In this document: positions 15,111 to 24,610 of the stretch, one piece after another | How the letters are laid out: each line of letters begins with the position of its first letter | How positions within the stretch are numbered: the stretch's first letter is position 1 | NCBI RefSeq assembly: GCF_003576475.1 | Contig: NZ_QWGR01000002.1 | Location: 248,001 to 312,000 of the forward strand | Direction of reading: 5' to 3' | DNA: 64,000 nt | Origin: Maribellus luteus | Lineage (GTDB): Bacteria > Bacteroidota > Bacteroidia > Bacteroidales > Prolixibacteraceae | The notes under the pieces: generated by a model | Database searches by the model: none | The model's input: only the letters and a program-made list of their open reading frames with translations | What the model was told of the DNA's origin: nothing | Made by a program: the position numbers and the translations under genes

Positions 15111-16682
15111 TTACTCTCTAACAGGTTCGAAATGAATTTCTTTGTTTTTTTGTTGTATGCAGTGTACTTTAAAATCCGGATTTTCATTTTGGAAGTCTTC
15201 CCTGATGTGCCCACCACGGCTTTCCTCTCTGATCAATGCAGCCTTTGCAACCAGTTGGCAAATAGCGGCTTCGTTTTGGATTTTAAGTAGGTTGTATTCG
15301 TTTGTTTCGTTTTTGAATTGTTCTGTAATTTCGGCTAACTGCCGAACCGCATCTTCCAAACCGGTTCTGTTTCGTACAATTCCCAGCTTGTCCGACATAA
15401 TTTCTGCCAGGTTGTTGCGGTAATTCAGGAAGGTTTCTTCATTCGCTTGGTCCACATAAACCGGCTTTGGTAACTCAATGTCGCCGGTAGAAGCTTTAAT
15501 TTTTGCGGCTTTCTCGCTGGCTCGTTTTCCAAACACCAAACATTCGAGCAGCGAATTGCTTGCCAGCCGGTTGGCGCCCATTACCCCGGTTGAAGCCAGT
15601 TCTCCGCAAACAAACAATCCTGAAATATTGGTTTCAGCATCAAGGTTGGTATGCACTCCTCCCACCATGTAGTGGGCTGCGGGCGCAATCGGAAGAAGGT
15701 CTTCGGTAATGTCGAACCCAAATTCTTTCAGGTGCAGGTTGATGTTGTGAAAGCGTTTTCTGATTTTTTCCTTGTCGAGGTGTTTTAACGACAGGTAAAT
15801 AAATTTATCCCCCGATTTCTGAATTTGTCTGAAAATGCTGTAAGCGACCACATCACGCGGTGCCAGTTCGGCCAGCGGATGAATGTCTTTCATAAACCGT
15901 TCACCCTTGTTGTTGAGGAGCCAGGCACCTTCGCCACGCACTGCCTCACTGATCAGGTAAGCTTCCTGGTTGGGAATGTAAAGCGCAGAAGGATGAAACT
16001 GGATAAACTCGATGTCCGAAATTTGTGCACCTGCTTCATACGCCAGCGCAACTCCGTCGCCGGTAGCCGTGTGAGGGTTGGTTGAACGCGCAAAAATTCG
16101 CGACATTCCTCCGGTAGCCATAATCACAGCCTTTGCTTTGAAAACAATGTTTTCGCCGGTTTTGAAATCGTAGGCATGTACTCCCTGAATGCGGTTTTCC
16201 TGGATGAGCAGCTTGATAGCGGTTACATATTCAAACGACTCAATATTCTTTTTTGCCTGAACAAGCCCCAGTTTAAAACAGGTAAGTGCTTTGCCGGTAG
16301 CATCGCCGCCGGCATGCAGAATGCGGCGTTTCGAATGCCCGCCCTCAAGCCCGAGTACAAAGTCTTTCCCTTCACGGTCGAAAGGCATGCCCAGTTCAAT
16401 GAGTTCCAGCACGCGGTCGCGGCCTTCGTTCACCAGTATTTCAACGGCATCGCGGTCGCAAAGCCCGCGCCCGGTTACCAGGGTATCGTGTAAATGTTTT
16501 TCCGGAGAATCGTCTTTCGAGATAGCGGCTGCAATACCGCCCTGTGCATAATAGGAGTTACTTGTGTCGAGCTGCGATTTTGTAACAATGGCAACTTTTC
16601 CAAATTCAGACGAGTGATAAGCTGCCGAAAGGCCGGCCAATCCACTTCCTATTACAACCGTATCAAATTCAAGTACATGCAT
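15111..16682 (-). CDS. nadB: L-aspartate oxidase
   Basis: A 523-residue FAD enzyme oxidising L-aspartate to iminoaspartate, the first NAD biosynthesis step. The N-terminal dinucleotide fold is VVIGSGLAGLSAAYHS, followed by YYAQGGIAAAIS. The FAD/substrate region has EFIQFHPSALY, SEAVRGEGAWLLN and ELAPRDVVAYSIF; the C-terminal helical domain carries RGGHIREDFP-like sequence (RGGHIREDFQNENP). First gene of the nadB-nadC-coaX run and probably of the whole operon down to the CNNM gene. Confidence 0.95.
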   Translation of the reverse strand: MHVLEFDTVVIGSGLAGLSAAYHSSEFGKVAIVTKSQLDTSNSYYAQGGIAAAISKDDSPEKHLHDTLVTGRGLCDRDAVEILVNEGRDRVLELIELGMPFDREGKDFVLGLEGGHSKRRILHAGGDATGKALTCFKLGLVQAKKNIESFEYVTAIKLLIQENRIQGVHAYDFKTGENIVFKAKAVIMATGGMSRIFARSTNPHTATGDGVALAYEAGAQISDIEFIQFHPSALYIPNQEAYLISEAVRGEGAWLLNNKGERFMKDIHPLAELAPRDVVAYSIFRQIQKSGDKFIYLSLKHLDKEKIRKRFHNINLHLKEFGFDITEDLLPIAPAAHYMVGGVHTNLDAETNISGLFVCGELASTGVMGANRLASNSLLECLVFGKRASEKAAKIKASTGDIELPKPVYVDQANEETFLNYRNNLAEIMSDKLGIVRNRTGLEDAVRQLAEITEQFKNETNEYNLLKIQNEAAICQLVAKAALIREESRGGHIREDFQNENPDFKVHCIQQKNKEIHFEPVRE

Positions 16683-16713
16683 CTATGTTTTCCGCTTTCC
16701 TTAAACGAGCGTG

Positions 16714-16721
16714 CAAATTTA
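16714..16721 (-). promoter_or_regulatory. -7 box for nadB
   Basis: Read leftward the sequence is TAAATTTG, an exact TAnnTTTG, 32 bp before the nadB ATG. I could not place a convincing -33 element. Confidence 0.4.
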
Positions 16722-16877
16722 GCATTTCTTTTAAGCATAGGTGTGATTTTTAATAGGAAACTTCTAAATGAGCCGGAAAGGTAACGCATTGAGGGTATAA
16801 GCCCCGGATTGGTGCAAATACTTAATGCCTGAAAGATACTTGTGCCGCTAAGGTATAGTATGCGTTTGCCTGTATTT

Positions 16878-18236
16878 TTACTGGTAGTAAACCATGATGT
16901 TCCCCGCTATTTGCTGAAGCGAAATCTCCGCCACCTTTGTAAGATACTGAATGGAAATCAGGCGTTCTTCTGCATCGAGAAGGCTTTTCTGTACCTCCCG
17001 CAGTTCAAGCCCCGAGAGGTCTCCCAGTTTGTAACGTTCCAGGGCAATTTCAAGGTTTTCCTTTGCCACTTCGAGGTTTTGTTTTTCTAGCTCCAAAAGC
17101 TTCAGGTTGTTTTCATACGAATAGTAAATGGTAAGAAGGTCGGCCTTTACTTCCTGTTCCACTTGCTGGTATTGGTATTGCTGTGTTTCGATGTTTAGCC
17201 GGGCATTTGTTTTTTCCAGTCTTCTTGTGAATCCGTCAAAAATATCGATCCCGAGTGTCAGTCCGTAATTCAGACCGTTCACCGTTTGATTTTTGACGGA
17301 GCCCGCTCCGTATCTGTTGTGTGAAAAATTGTACCCTGTTGAAGCATTTAAATAAGGATAAGCCCGCGATGCGATGATCTTGTAATCGAGTTCCGAGATT
17401 ACCTGGTCTTTGGCAGCTATCAGCAAGCTGGTATTGTTACTAAGCGTTTGGTCGAGCAGCGCCTGGTATTGCAGGTTGTCGTTGATCTGAATAGCGCTGT
17501 CTTTTACTTCAAGTTCATCTTCCAGCCTTTCTACCGACATTAGTTTTTTGAGCCTCACCTGCGACGCTACAATGGCTTCGTTCTGGTTGGCCAGCCTGGA
17601 ACTGTCGGCATTCAGGTAAACCATCGATTGTAATAATTCAAGTTTTGAGGAAGACCCCAGCAGGTAACGGGCTTCATCAATTCGAACCCGCTCGCGCGAA
17701 AGCTCCACGGCATAAACGAGGTTCTTGTTCAGGTTCAGCTGTTGCACGTACAAATAGTATTCGGAAATGATTTTGGCAATCAGGTTTTCCATATTCATCT
17801 GGGTATTGAGCCCGCCCATTTGCTTTAGCTGATTCAGCTTTTCGTACGTGGTTTGTACATTAAAACCCCTGAAAAGTGTTACATCAAGGTTTACATTCGC
17901 CGAACCGGTCATGTTATGAACGCCCTTGTTCACATTGTCATCGCCTGTAGCAAGCGACTGATTTGTATTATTCAGCGTGCCTCCGAAACGATTGGTTGAA
18001 GTTACATAGGGCAGGAAACCGGCATTTCCTTTTGTGTAATTATTCTCTGCCTGTTGTTCCTGGGTTCGTGCTATTTTGATGGAGAAATTCCGTTCCAGCC
18101 CGGTTGCAATGCACCGATTCAGGTCGTAAACTTCCTGCGCAGCGGTAAAAAACGGGGCAGCTAGAAGCGCTACGATAAGCAGAGTGTTACTTATTCTCGG
18201 AAGATTCGATATTTGGTACTTGAACCGATTCATCAT
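16878..18236 (-). CDS. TolC-family outer-membrane efflux channel
   Basis: A 452-residue outer-membrane channel subunit completing the RND pump. Signal peptide with core TLLIVALLAAPFFTAAQ. Two tandem OEP repeats with long coiled-coil helices follow (first about residues 40-235, second about 245-450), with strand segments such as NGLNYGLTLGIDIFDGFTRR. I chose the ATG at 18236; it lies within the last 50 bp of the RND gene in another frame, which implies coupling. An in-frame start at 18287 would add an unlikely tail before the signal peptide. Confidence 0.85.
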   Translation of the reverse strand: MMNRFKYQISNLPRISNTLLIVALLAAPFFTAAQEVYDLNRCIATGLERNFSIKIARTQEQQAENNYTKGNAGFLPYVTSTNRFGGTLNNTNQSLATGDDNVNKGVHNMTGSANVNLDVTLFRGFNVQTTYEKLNQLKQMGGLNTQMNMENLIAKIISEYYLYVQQLNLNKNLVYAVELSRERVRIDEARYLLGSSSKLELLQSMVYLNADSSRLANQNEAIVASQVRLKKLMSVERLEDELEVKDSAIQINDNLQYQALLDQTLSNNTSLLIAAKDQVISELDYKIIASRAYPYLNASTGYNFSHNRYGAGSVKNQTVNGLNYGLTLGIDIFDGFTRRLEKTNARLNIETQQYQYQQVEQEVKADLLTIYYSYENNLKLLELEKQNLEVAKENLEIALERYKLGDLSGLELREVQKSLLDAEERLISIQYLTKVAEISLQQIAGNIMVYYQ

Positions 18237-21200
18237 GAATGTTTTTTGTTTCACTTGAAATAAAAAGATAGATTCCCGGAACCACATAAAGGGTCAGGAA
18301 AGTGGAAATCGTTAATCCGCCCACAACGGCAATACCCATGGCAACGCGGCTTTGCGCACCTTCGCCAAGACCAATCGCCAACGGCAGAATGCCGAGAACG
18401 GTTGATAAACTGGTCATCAGAATGGGGCGGAACCGGGCTGCCGATGCATAACGAATGGCGTCCAGCTTGCTCATGCCGGCCAGTTTGCGCTGGTTCGCAA
18501 ATTCCACAATCAGAATTCCGTTTTTCGAGACCAGACCAATCAGCATGATGATCCCGATCTGGCTGAAAATATTCATTGTAATATTGAAATACCACATAAA
18601 AATCATGGCCCCGGTAAGTGCCAGCGGAACGGTCATCATTACGATAACCGGATCTTTGAAGCTTTCGAACTGTGCCGAAAGAACCAGGAAAATCAGGATA
18701 ATGGCCAGAAGAAAAGCAAACATCAAACTGGAAGAGCTTTCCGTAAAGTCTTTGGAGTCGCCGGCAAGGGCGGTTCTGAACGAATCGTCGAGCACATCGG
18801 CTGCAATCAGGTCCATTTCAGCCAGGCCTTCGCTGATGGTTTTTCCCTGTGCGAGGCCTGCAGAAACCGTTGCCGACACAAAGCGGTTGTAGCGGTACAG
18901 TTGCGGAGGAGCGGTCTCTTCTTTCAGGCTGACAAAATTATCGAGCTGGATCATTTGTCCGGTGTTGTTGCGGACGTACAATGATTTCAAGTCAAGCGGT
19001 TTATTGCGGTCCTGGCGCGCAATCTCACCCAAAATCTGGTATTGCTTTCCGTTCATGATAAAATAGCCAAAACGCTGGCCGCTCAATGCCAGCTGAAGTG
19101 TTTGCCCGATGTTTTGAGTTGACACACCCAGCAGGTTGGCCTTATCGCGGTCGATTTCGATCTGTAATTCCGGTTTGGTGAATTTCAGGTCAACGTCCGC
19201 CATTTCGAAGGTGGGGTTATCGTGGACCCTGGCCATGAATTCGGGCAGGATTTTCCGCAACTGGTCAATGTTGGGCGCCTGTAAAACATACTGAATGGGC
19301 AGTCCCGCACGTCGTCCGCCAAAGGTTGATTGCTGAATTACGCTGGCTCTTGCTTTGGTCATTTTTCGCAAGGCGGCCGATAACTGGCTGGCAATTTCCT
19401 GTTGTGTTCTTTGTCTTTCGGAGGGTGGAACCAGAACCACTCTTACAAAGGCACGGCTGCCCCTGACCATGGAAGTAACCTTGTCGCGCTCCGGAACCAT
19501 TCGTTCCACAAGTGCGGTCACTTCTTCGGTATAAGCCTGGTTGAACTCATAGGTTGAACCTTCGGGTGTTGTAATATTAATATTCAGTTGAGAGCGGTCT
19601 TCCAGCGGTGCCATTTCCGACGGAATGACTTTCCACAATGTAAAAATCAATCCCAGCGCTGCCACAAGCACAAGAGGCGAAAGATACCTGCGTTTCAGAA
19701 AAGTATCCAGCGAGCTTTTATAGGCACTATTCAGCTTGACAAAGAATTTTTCGGTCCACATGTAGGCCTTGCTCCTTTTGTGCCTTGTTTTCAGTATTTT
19801 GGTTGAAAGCATGGGCGTAAAAGTCAGGGCAACAAAGGAAGAGATGCCCACGGCTCCGGCAATAACAATACTGAATTCGCGGAACAGCCTGCCGGTCATC
19901 CCTTCCAGGAATACGATGGGAAAAAACACGGCAATAAGCGTAATGGTGGTGGCAATGATCGCGAAGAAAATCTCGTTGGCACCCGCTATCCCTGCATCAA
20001 GCGGCTTCATACCCTGTTCGATCTTCACATAAATATTTTCCATCATAATGATGGCATCGTCAACCACAAGTCCGATGGACAACACAATGGCCAGCAGGGT
20101 GAGCACATTTATGGTGAATCCGGCCATGTACATAATGAAAAACACGCCCACCAGCGAAACCGGGATAACAAGGATCGGTAAGACGGTTGTGCGCCAGTCG
20201 CGTAAAAAGGCAAAAATGATTACTACCACCAGAAAGAATGCGAGGTAGATGGTACTTTGCACTTCAGAAATGGAAGTGCGGATGTATTGTGTATTGTCAA
20301 AACCGATTTCAATGCCCACATCATCGGGCAGGTCTTTTTTAATGTATTCAAGACGCTGGTATACTTCGTCTGCAATATCGATATGATTGGCGCCGGGTTG
20401 CGGAACAATAACAGTGCCCACCATGGGGATGCCGTTCATTTTCATGATTCCCCTCAGATCTTCGGGGCCCAGTTCTGCCCGGCCAATGTCGCGGATCCGG
20501 ATCGAAAGGTCTCCGGTTTGTTTGAGAATCAGGTTATTGAATTCTTCGGGTGTCTTCATTAATCCCAGGGTGCGGATGGTCAGCTCGGTGGTATTTCCTT
20601 CCACACTGCCGGCAGGTAACTCCACATTCTCGCGAAGAATGGCATTGCGAACATCCAGGGGCGTCATTTGGTATCCGGCAAGTTTGGCCGGATCGAGCCA
20701 GATACGCATGGCATATCTTTTTTCTCCCCAAATGGCAATGGAGCTGACTCCCGAAATGGTTTGCAACTGTTCTTTAAAAGTTAGTTCGGCAATCTCAGAA
20801 AGTTCGAGCAGCGAACGTTTCGGGCTCTGAACGGCAATAAACATAATGGGGCTGGCATCGGCATCAGCTTTTGAAACAGTCGGAGGGTCGCAGTCGCGGG
20901 GCAAAAAACGCTGGGCCTGCGAAACCTTGTCGCGAACATCGTTGGCCGCCGTTTCCAGGTCAACGGTCAATTCAAATTCAACCGAAATCCAGCTGCGCCC
21001 CTGGCTGCTCCGGCTGGTCAGGGTGCGGATACCCGGAATACCATTAATGGACTGTTCTAGCGGTTCGGTGATCTGTGTTTCGATAACATCGGAGTTGGCC
21101 CCCGGATACGAGGTACTTACCGAGATCAGCGGCGGATCAACACTCGGGAATTCGCGAACCCCAAGGTAGGTCATCCCGATTGCCCCAAACAGGAGAATGA

Positions 21201-21258
21201 CCAGCGAAAAAACGGTGGCCAGTACCGGGCGTTTTATACTTACCGAAGATAAACTCAT
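18187..21258 (-). CDS. RND efflux transporter permease (HAE1/AcrB type)
   Basis: A 1023-residue inner-membrane proton-driven exporter. The N-terminus is MSLSSVSIKRPVLATVFSLV, followed by a large periplasmic porter domain (about 35-330), helices 2-6 with the proton-relay helix LSIGLVVDDAIIMMENIYV near residue 405, the second periplasmic loop and the C-terminal helices (MLIGLVSKNGILIVEFANQR near 935). The two adjacent Asp of helix 4 are present. It lies 10 bp after the adaptor gene and overlaps the TolC-family gene. Likely substrates are hydrophobic drugs or lipids; specificity cannot be read. Confidence 0.95.
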   Translation of the reverse strand: MSLSSVSIKRPVLATVFSLVILLFGAIGMTYLGVREFPSVDPPLISVSTSYPGANSDVIETQITEPLEQSINGIPGIRTLTSRSSQGRSWISVEFELTVDLETAANDVRDKVSQAQRFLPRDCDPPTVSKADADASPIMFIAVQSPKRSLLELSEIAELTFKEQLQTISGVSSIAIWGEKRYAMRIWLDPAKLAGYQMTPLDVRNAILRENVELPAGSVEGNTTELTIRTLGLMKTPEEFNNLILKQTGDLSIRIRDIGRAELGPEDLRGIMKMNGIPMVGTVIVPQPGANHIDIADEVYQRLEYIKKDLPDDVGIEIGFDNTQYIRTSISEVQSTIYLAFFLVVVIIFAFLRDWRTTVLPILVIPVSLVGVFFIMYMAGFTINVLTLLAIVLSIGLVVDDAIIMMENIYVKIEQGMKPLDAGIAGANEIFFAIIATTITLIAVFFPIVFLEGMTGRLFREFSIVIAGAVGISSFVALTFTPMLSTKILKTRHKRSKAYMWTEKFFVKLNSAYKSSLDTFLKRRYLSPLVLVAALGLIFTLWKVIPSEMAPLEDRSQLNINITTPEGSTYEFNQAYTEEVTALVERMVPERDKVTSMVRGSRAFVRVVLVPPSERQRTQQEIASQLSAALRKMTKARASVIQQSTFGGRRAGLPIQYVLQAPNIDQLRKILPEFMARVHDNPTFEMADVDLKFTKPELQIEIDRDKANLLGVSTQNIGQTLQLALSGQRFGYFIMNGKQYQILGEIARQDRNKPLDLKSLYVRNNTGQMIQLDNFVSLKEETAPPQLYRYNRFVSATVSAGLAQGKTISEGLAEMDLIAADVLDDSFRTALAGDSKDFTESSSSLMFAFLLAIILIFLVLSAQFESFKDPVIVMMTVPLALTGAMIFMWYFNITMNIFSQIGIIMLIGLVSKNGILIVEFANQRKLAGMSKLDAIRYASAARFRPILMTSLSTVLGILPLAIGLGEGAQSRVAMGIAVVGGLTISTFLTLYVVPGIYLFISSETKNIHDESVQVPNIESSENK

Positions 21259-21268
21259 GATTCAGGAA

Positions 21269-22372
21269 TTACTGGTTAGTAAACAATGTATCCAACTGGA
21301 TCGGCAGGTTTTCGCGCAACTGCAAAATAGCGGTGGTAAGTAGCGTATCACCAAATTCAAGCCCTTCCCTTATCTGTATTTGCGATTCGGTGCGCAAGCC
21401 AAGTACCACATCTCTTTGTTCGGCTTTCCCGTTTTTTAACACAAACACTTTTTCTCCCGACATTTCGGCAATCACTGCTTCTGTGGGAATGGCAATGGTA
21501 TTTTCGATTTTCGACAGCAGCGCAGCTACTTTAACCGAGCGGCCGGGCTTTAGTTCTTCGTTTTTATTGGGATACCGCGCCCTTACCGTGATGGTCCGGG
21601 TTTCGATGTTCACCTTCGGATCTACTGCATACACATTTGCATTGAATTTTTCCGGACTGTCAGGGAATTGAAAAATGATCGGAAACCCCGGGGCAATTTC
21701 GCCCGAATACCGTTCGTTTACCGAGAATTCAATTTTGAGCGGGCTTATTTTTACGAGTCGGATGATTTTTGTTTGTGTGCCGGCATAGGCTCCCTCGCTG
21801 ATAAAACGCAAACCCACAATCCCGTCGAACGGAGCACGCAGTTCGGTTTCTGCAATTCGGGCCTCAATCAGCATAATGTCAGCTTCCACTGATTGCAATT
21901 CGGTGGAAATCTGGTCGTAGCTTTCGCGGCTGATGGCATCGCGGTCGAGCAATTGCCGTTGCCTGAACTCCTTTTCCTTTAAAAGCTTTTGCTGAGCCTG
22001 TAATTTTAACAACTGGGCCTGTAGCGGGCGGTCGTTTATTTTTGCCAACAGATCACCCTTTTTTACCCGCGTACCTTCTTCGAAAAAGATACCCACCACT
22101 TTTCCCGAGGTTTCAAACGATAGCTCTACTTCTTCATCGGGCAACAGCGAACCTGTACTGATGATGAGCTCGCTCATTTCCTGCGGAACGATAACATACC
22201 CGCTGGCAAAGGTTTTCTGCATGCCGCCACGCATGCCTGCAAACCCCCGTGCAGGGCCGTCCTCGTTGTGTTTGCTCAATAACGGTTTAAGCTTCGGGTA
22301 TAAAATTATCCCGGCAAGAAATAGCAAAATGATGACTGAAAGGATCAGTCGGAAAACTTTTTTTGTGCCCAC
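21269..22372 (-). CDS. RND efflux periplasmic adaptor (MFP)
   Basis: A 367-residue membrane fusion protein linking the RND permease to the TolC-family channel. An N-terminal membrane anchor (LILSVIILLFLAGIILYP) is followed by a lipoyl half-motif (GIFFEEGTRVKKGDLLAKIN), an alpha-hairpin (about 115-165), the second lipoyl half (ETELRAPFDGIVGLRFISEG) and beta-barrel and membrane-proximal domains. First gene of the pump operon. No TetR or MarR regulator gene adjoins it. Confidence 0.92.
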   Translation of the reverse strand: MGTKKVFRLILSVIILLFLAGIILYPKLKPLLSKHNEDGPARGFAGMRGGMQKTFASGYVIVPQEMSELIISTGSLLPDEEVELSFETSGKVVGIFFEEGTRVKKGDLLAKINDRPLQAQLLKLQAQQKLLKEKEFRQRQLLDRDAISRESYDQISTELQSVEADIMLIEARIAETELRAPFDGIVGLRFISEGAYAGTQTKIIRLVKISPLKIEFSVNERYSGEIAPGFPIIFQFPDSPEKFNANVYAVDPKVNIETRTITVRARYPNKNEELKPGRSVKVAALLSKIENTIAIPTEAVIAEMSGEKVFVLKNGKAEQRDVVLGLRTESQIQIREGLEFGDTLLTTAILQLRENLPIQLDTLFTNQ

Positions 22373-22670
22373 GTCGATAAATTTAGTCAGTTTATGTCTG
22401 CAAATAAGCCCTGAGGTGCCGACACGGACTTTGACTGTCAGTAAACGAAAAGGTTAATTCCGGGTTGGACTTTTTTTGGTTCCGTCTTCATTTTTATCAA
22501 AGCCAATCAGCTGCGACCCCAAGTTTTTAATTGAGCTATAAAGTATCACGGTTATCCGGTAAAGATAAAAACTTGTGTGATACCATCAAGTGATAGAAGT
22601 CTTTGATGTCAGGGAAATACGTTTGAGGAGTTGACAAGAGTGTTTTTTGTTGGCAATCTTTGAGCGTGCA

Positions 22671-23678
22671 TCACATCCGTAAAATCTTCTCCCAAATCGA
22701 TTTGTCCACCGGAATTCCCTGTTTCAGATTCTCATTTCGCGTGCTTATCACCCTTTCTCCGGGAAACCTAATCTGCTGGCTTTCGTCGATCGGGAGGGAG
22801 GCTTTAAAATCGTCGATAATAGCGGAAATGCTTTGATCGATTGCAGGGTAATTGTGCAGTTTCTTTAAGTCGATACAAATGAAAACCTGCGAAACCCCGT
22901 ATTCTGCTTCTTTGCGGGTAATGTCTTTGGTGGCGAGCCCTGCCGATAAAACGGTAGCCAGTATGTCCAGGAGCAACGACAAGCCCGCTCCTTTCCAGTA
23001 GCCAATGGGCAAGCCGCGTTTGGTTTCCAGTATTTCGTCTGGCGATGTTGTCAATTCATCGTTTTTATTGAATCCCCCCGGAAAGAGCAACAAGGTCCTT
23101 TCAATCTTTGCGGCTTCCATCTTCCCGTACGAGAATTGTGTCATCGCAAAGTCAAGAACAATGGCTTCATTGCCAAAAGGAACCGCCAGCACAAGCGGAT
23201 TATTTCCCAGCCGGCTGTCTTTGGCTCCCCAGGCCGGCATGTTGCCTTCGGTGTTGGTCCAGCCAATAAAAACCTTCCCTTTTTGCGCTGCCTGCCAGCC
23301 ATACGTTCCGCCGCGCATCCAGTGGTTGGTGTTGGCAATGGCCACACAGCCAATGCCATTTTCGGTGGCCAGTTCCATGGCGCGATCGGTACAAAACTCC
23401 GCATTTAACGGACCTGGACCAAGATTTCCGTTCCATTGTTCGATGGCTCCGGCGGCGTTTGTTCTTTCTGGTTCAGCATCCGGGTTTATAAAACCTTTCT
23501 GTACGTTTTCAACAAAACGCGGGAAACGGTAAATGCCATGCGAATATATTCCTTCGAGGCTGTTTGTGGCAAAAATTTCGGCACACTTCCCGGCCCGGGG
23601 TTCTGAAAAAGAATGGTCCAACAAAATGCGCTTAAACTCTGACCTCATTTCATAAAAAGGAACCTTTATTTTATCCAT
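22671..23678 (-). CDS. YiaK-like Ldh-family oxidoreductase (3-dehydro-L-gulonate 2-dehydrogenase type)
   Basis: A 335-residue NAD(P)H enzyme of the malate/L-sulfolactate/L-lactate dehydrogenase fold. The stretches SHGIYRFPRFVENVQKG (residue 39 on), WNGNLGPGPLNAEFC, ANTNHWMRGGTYGWQAA and GNNPLVLAVP match what I know of YiaK, which reduces 2,3-diketo-L-gulonate; the catalytic His is in the SHG motif. The ATG directly follows the isomerase stop, so it is the last of a three-gene run, perhaps for uptake of ascorbate-derived or related sugar acids. The activity is inferred by family. Confidence 0.8.
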   Translation of the reverse strand: MDKIKVPFYEMRSEFKRILLDHSFSEPRAGKCAEIFATNSLEGIYSHGIYRFPRFVENVQKGFINPDAEPERTNAAGAIEQWNGNLGPGPLNAEFCTDRAMELATENGIGCVAIANTNHWMRGGTYGWQAAQKGKVFIGWTNTEGNMPAWGAKDSRLGNNPLVLAVPFGNEAIVLDFAMTQFSYGKMEAAKIERTLLLFPGGFNKNDELTTSPDEILETKRGLPIGYWKGAGLSLLLDILATVLSAGLATKDITRKEAEYGVSQVFICIDLKKLHNYPAIDQSISAIIDDFKASLPIDESQQIRFPGERVISTRNENLKQGIPVDKSIWEKILRM

Positions 23679-23679
23679 G

Positions 23680-24588
23680 TCAAAGTTGTTGTATTGTATT
23701 GTTTACCTTGTCCAATAATGCAGGCACTTTTTGGTATGGATCGCCTTCTCCCAATGTTTCCAAAGGCAAATAACCCCGGTAGCCTTTATCTTTGATTATT
23801 TTAAAAAGCTTTTTAAAATCGGTGGGCGTTTCCTTGCCGTCCATCCACATATTTTCTTTGATTTGCCAGGTGACGGCATATTTTATATTTTTTTGAATCT
23901 CGTCAAAAGGGTCATGTTGCCGGTAACTGCCAATATCAAGGTTTAGTCCCAGCCATTCAGAATCAACCATCTCAAAAATACGGTCAACATCGGCCGCCGT
24001 TTTTATAAAATCGTTGTGATTTTGAATAGCGATAATCACTCCATACTGCTTCGCAAAATCGCAGCAGGTTTTCAGGTCCTTAGCCATCCATTCAAAGACC
24101 TGATTGCGCGAGTAGCCTGTGTGTTGGTTTGTTCCTGCAAAAACACGAACATTGGGGATTCCCATTTTTGCTGCAGCCCTAACCCATTTTTTTATCATGA
24201 CAACATCTGCTTCCCGGCTATTTTCATCCGGATTGGCAAAATCGTTTCTCACGCCGGTTCCGCTGATATCAAGGCCCAACAGAAAGGCCTGCTTCTTAAA
24301 TTTCATCATAAACTCATCGCCTGGAACATCGGGATAACCTGGGAAATAGTAGCCAGTTGGATCAATGGCATCAAAATTATGTTCCGCACAAAAGTCAAGG
24401 ACATCAAACAAATCTATCTTTTTGTCCAGGAGAAGCTTGTTAAATGAATATAGGTTCAGGCTGATTTTAAATTTATGTCCCAACTTGCTCCAAACAGACG
24501 GCATTTCTGTGGCCAATACCTGCAATCCTGATGCTGCAAAAGGAACTGCCAGCATTGACTTCATAAAATTTCTTCTTGAAGATTTCAT
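23680..24588 (-). CDS. secreted sugar phosphate isomerase/epimerase-like TIM-barrel protein
   Basis: A 302-residue protein of the xylose-isomerase-like TIM-barrel (AP_endonuc_2) family. I start it at the ATG at 24588, which gives KSSRRNFMKSMLAVPFAASG, a twin-arginine-like signal (SRRNFMK), so it may be exported folded. Barrel motifs include DAIDPTGYYFPGYP, NVRVFAGTNQHTGYSR, IAIQNHNDFIKT (metal-ligand type Glu replaced by Gln-Asn-His), GLNLDIGSYR and LPLETLGEGDP. Relatives interconvert keto sugars or sugar acids. The next gene starts 1 bp after its stop. Confidence 0.8.
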   Translation of the reverse strand: MKSSRRNFMKSMLAVPFAASGLQVLATEMPSVWSKLGHKFKISLNLYSFNKLLLDKKIDLFDVLDFCAEHNFDAIDPTGYYFPGYPDVPGDEFMMKFKKQAFLLGLDISGTGVRNDFANPDENSREADVVMIKKWVRAAAKMGIPNVRVFAGTNQHTGYSRNQVFEWMAKDLKTCCDFAKQYGVIIAIQNHNDFIKTAADVDRIFEMVDSEWLGLNLDIGSYRQHDPFDEIQKNIKYAVTWQIKENMWMDGKETPTDFKKLFKIIKDKGYRGYLPLETLGEGDPYQKVPALLDKVNNTIQQL

Positions 24589-24610
24589 TTTTTTACTTCG
24601 TTTTAATGTG

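Noticed and set aside
16683-16877. Search for a small gene or RNA between nadB and the TolC-family gene
   Set aside because: Apart from the nadB -7 box, no frame, hairpin with T tract or known RNA motif was seen.
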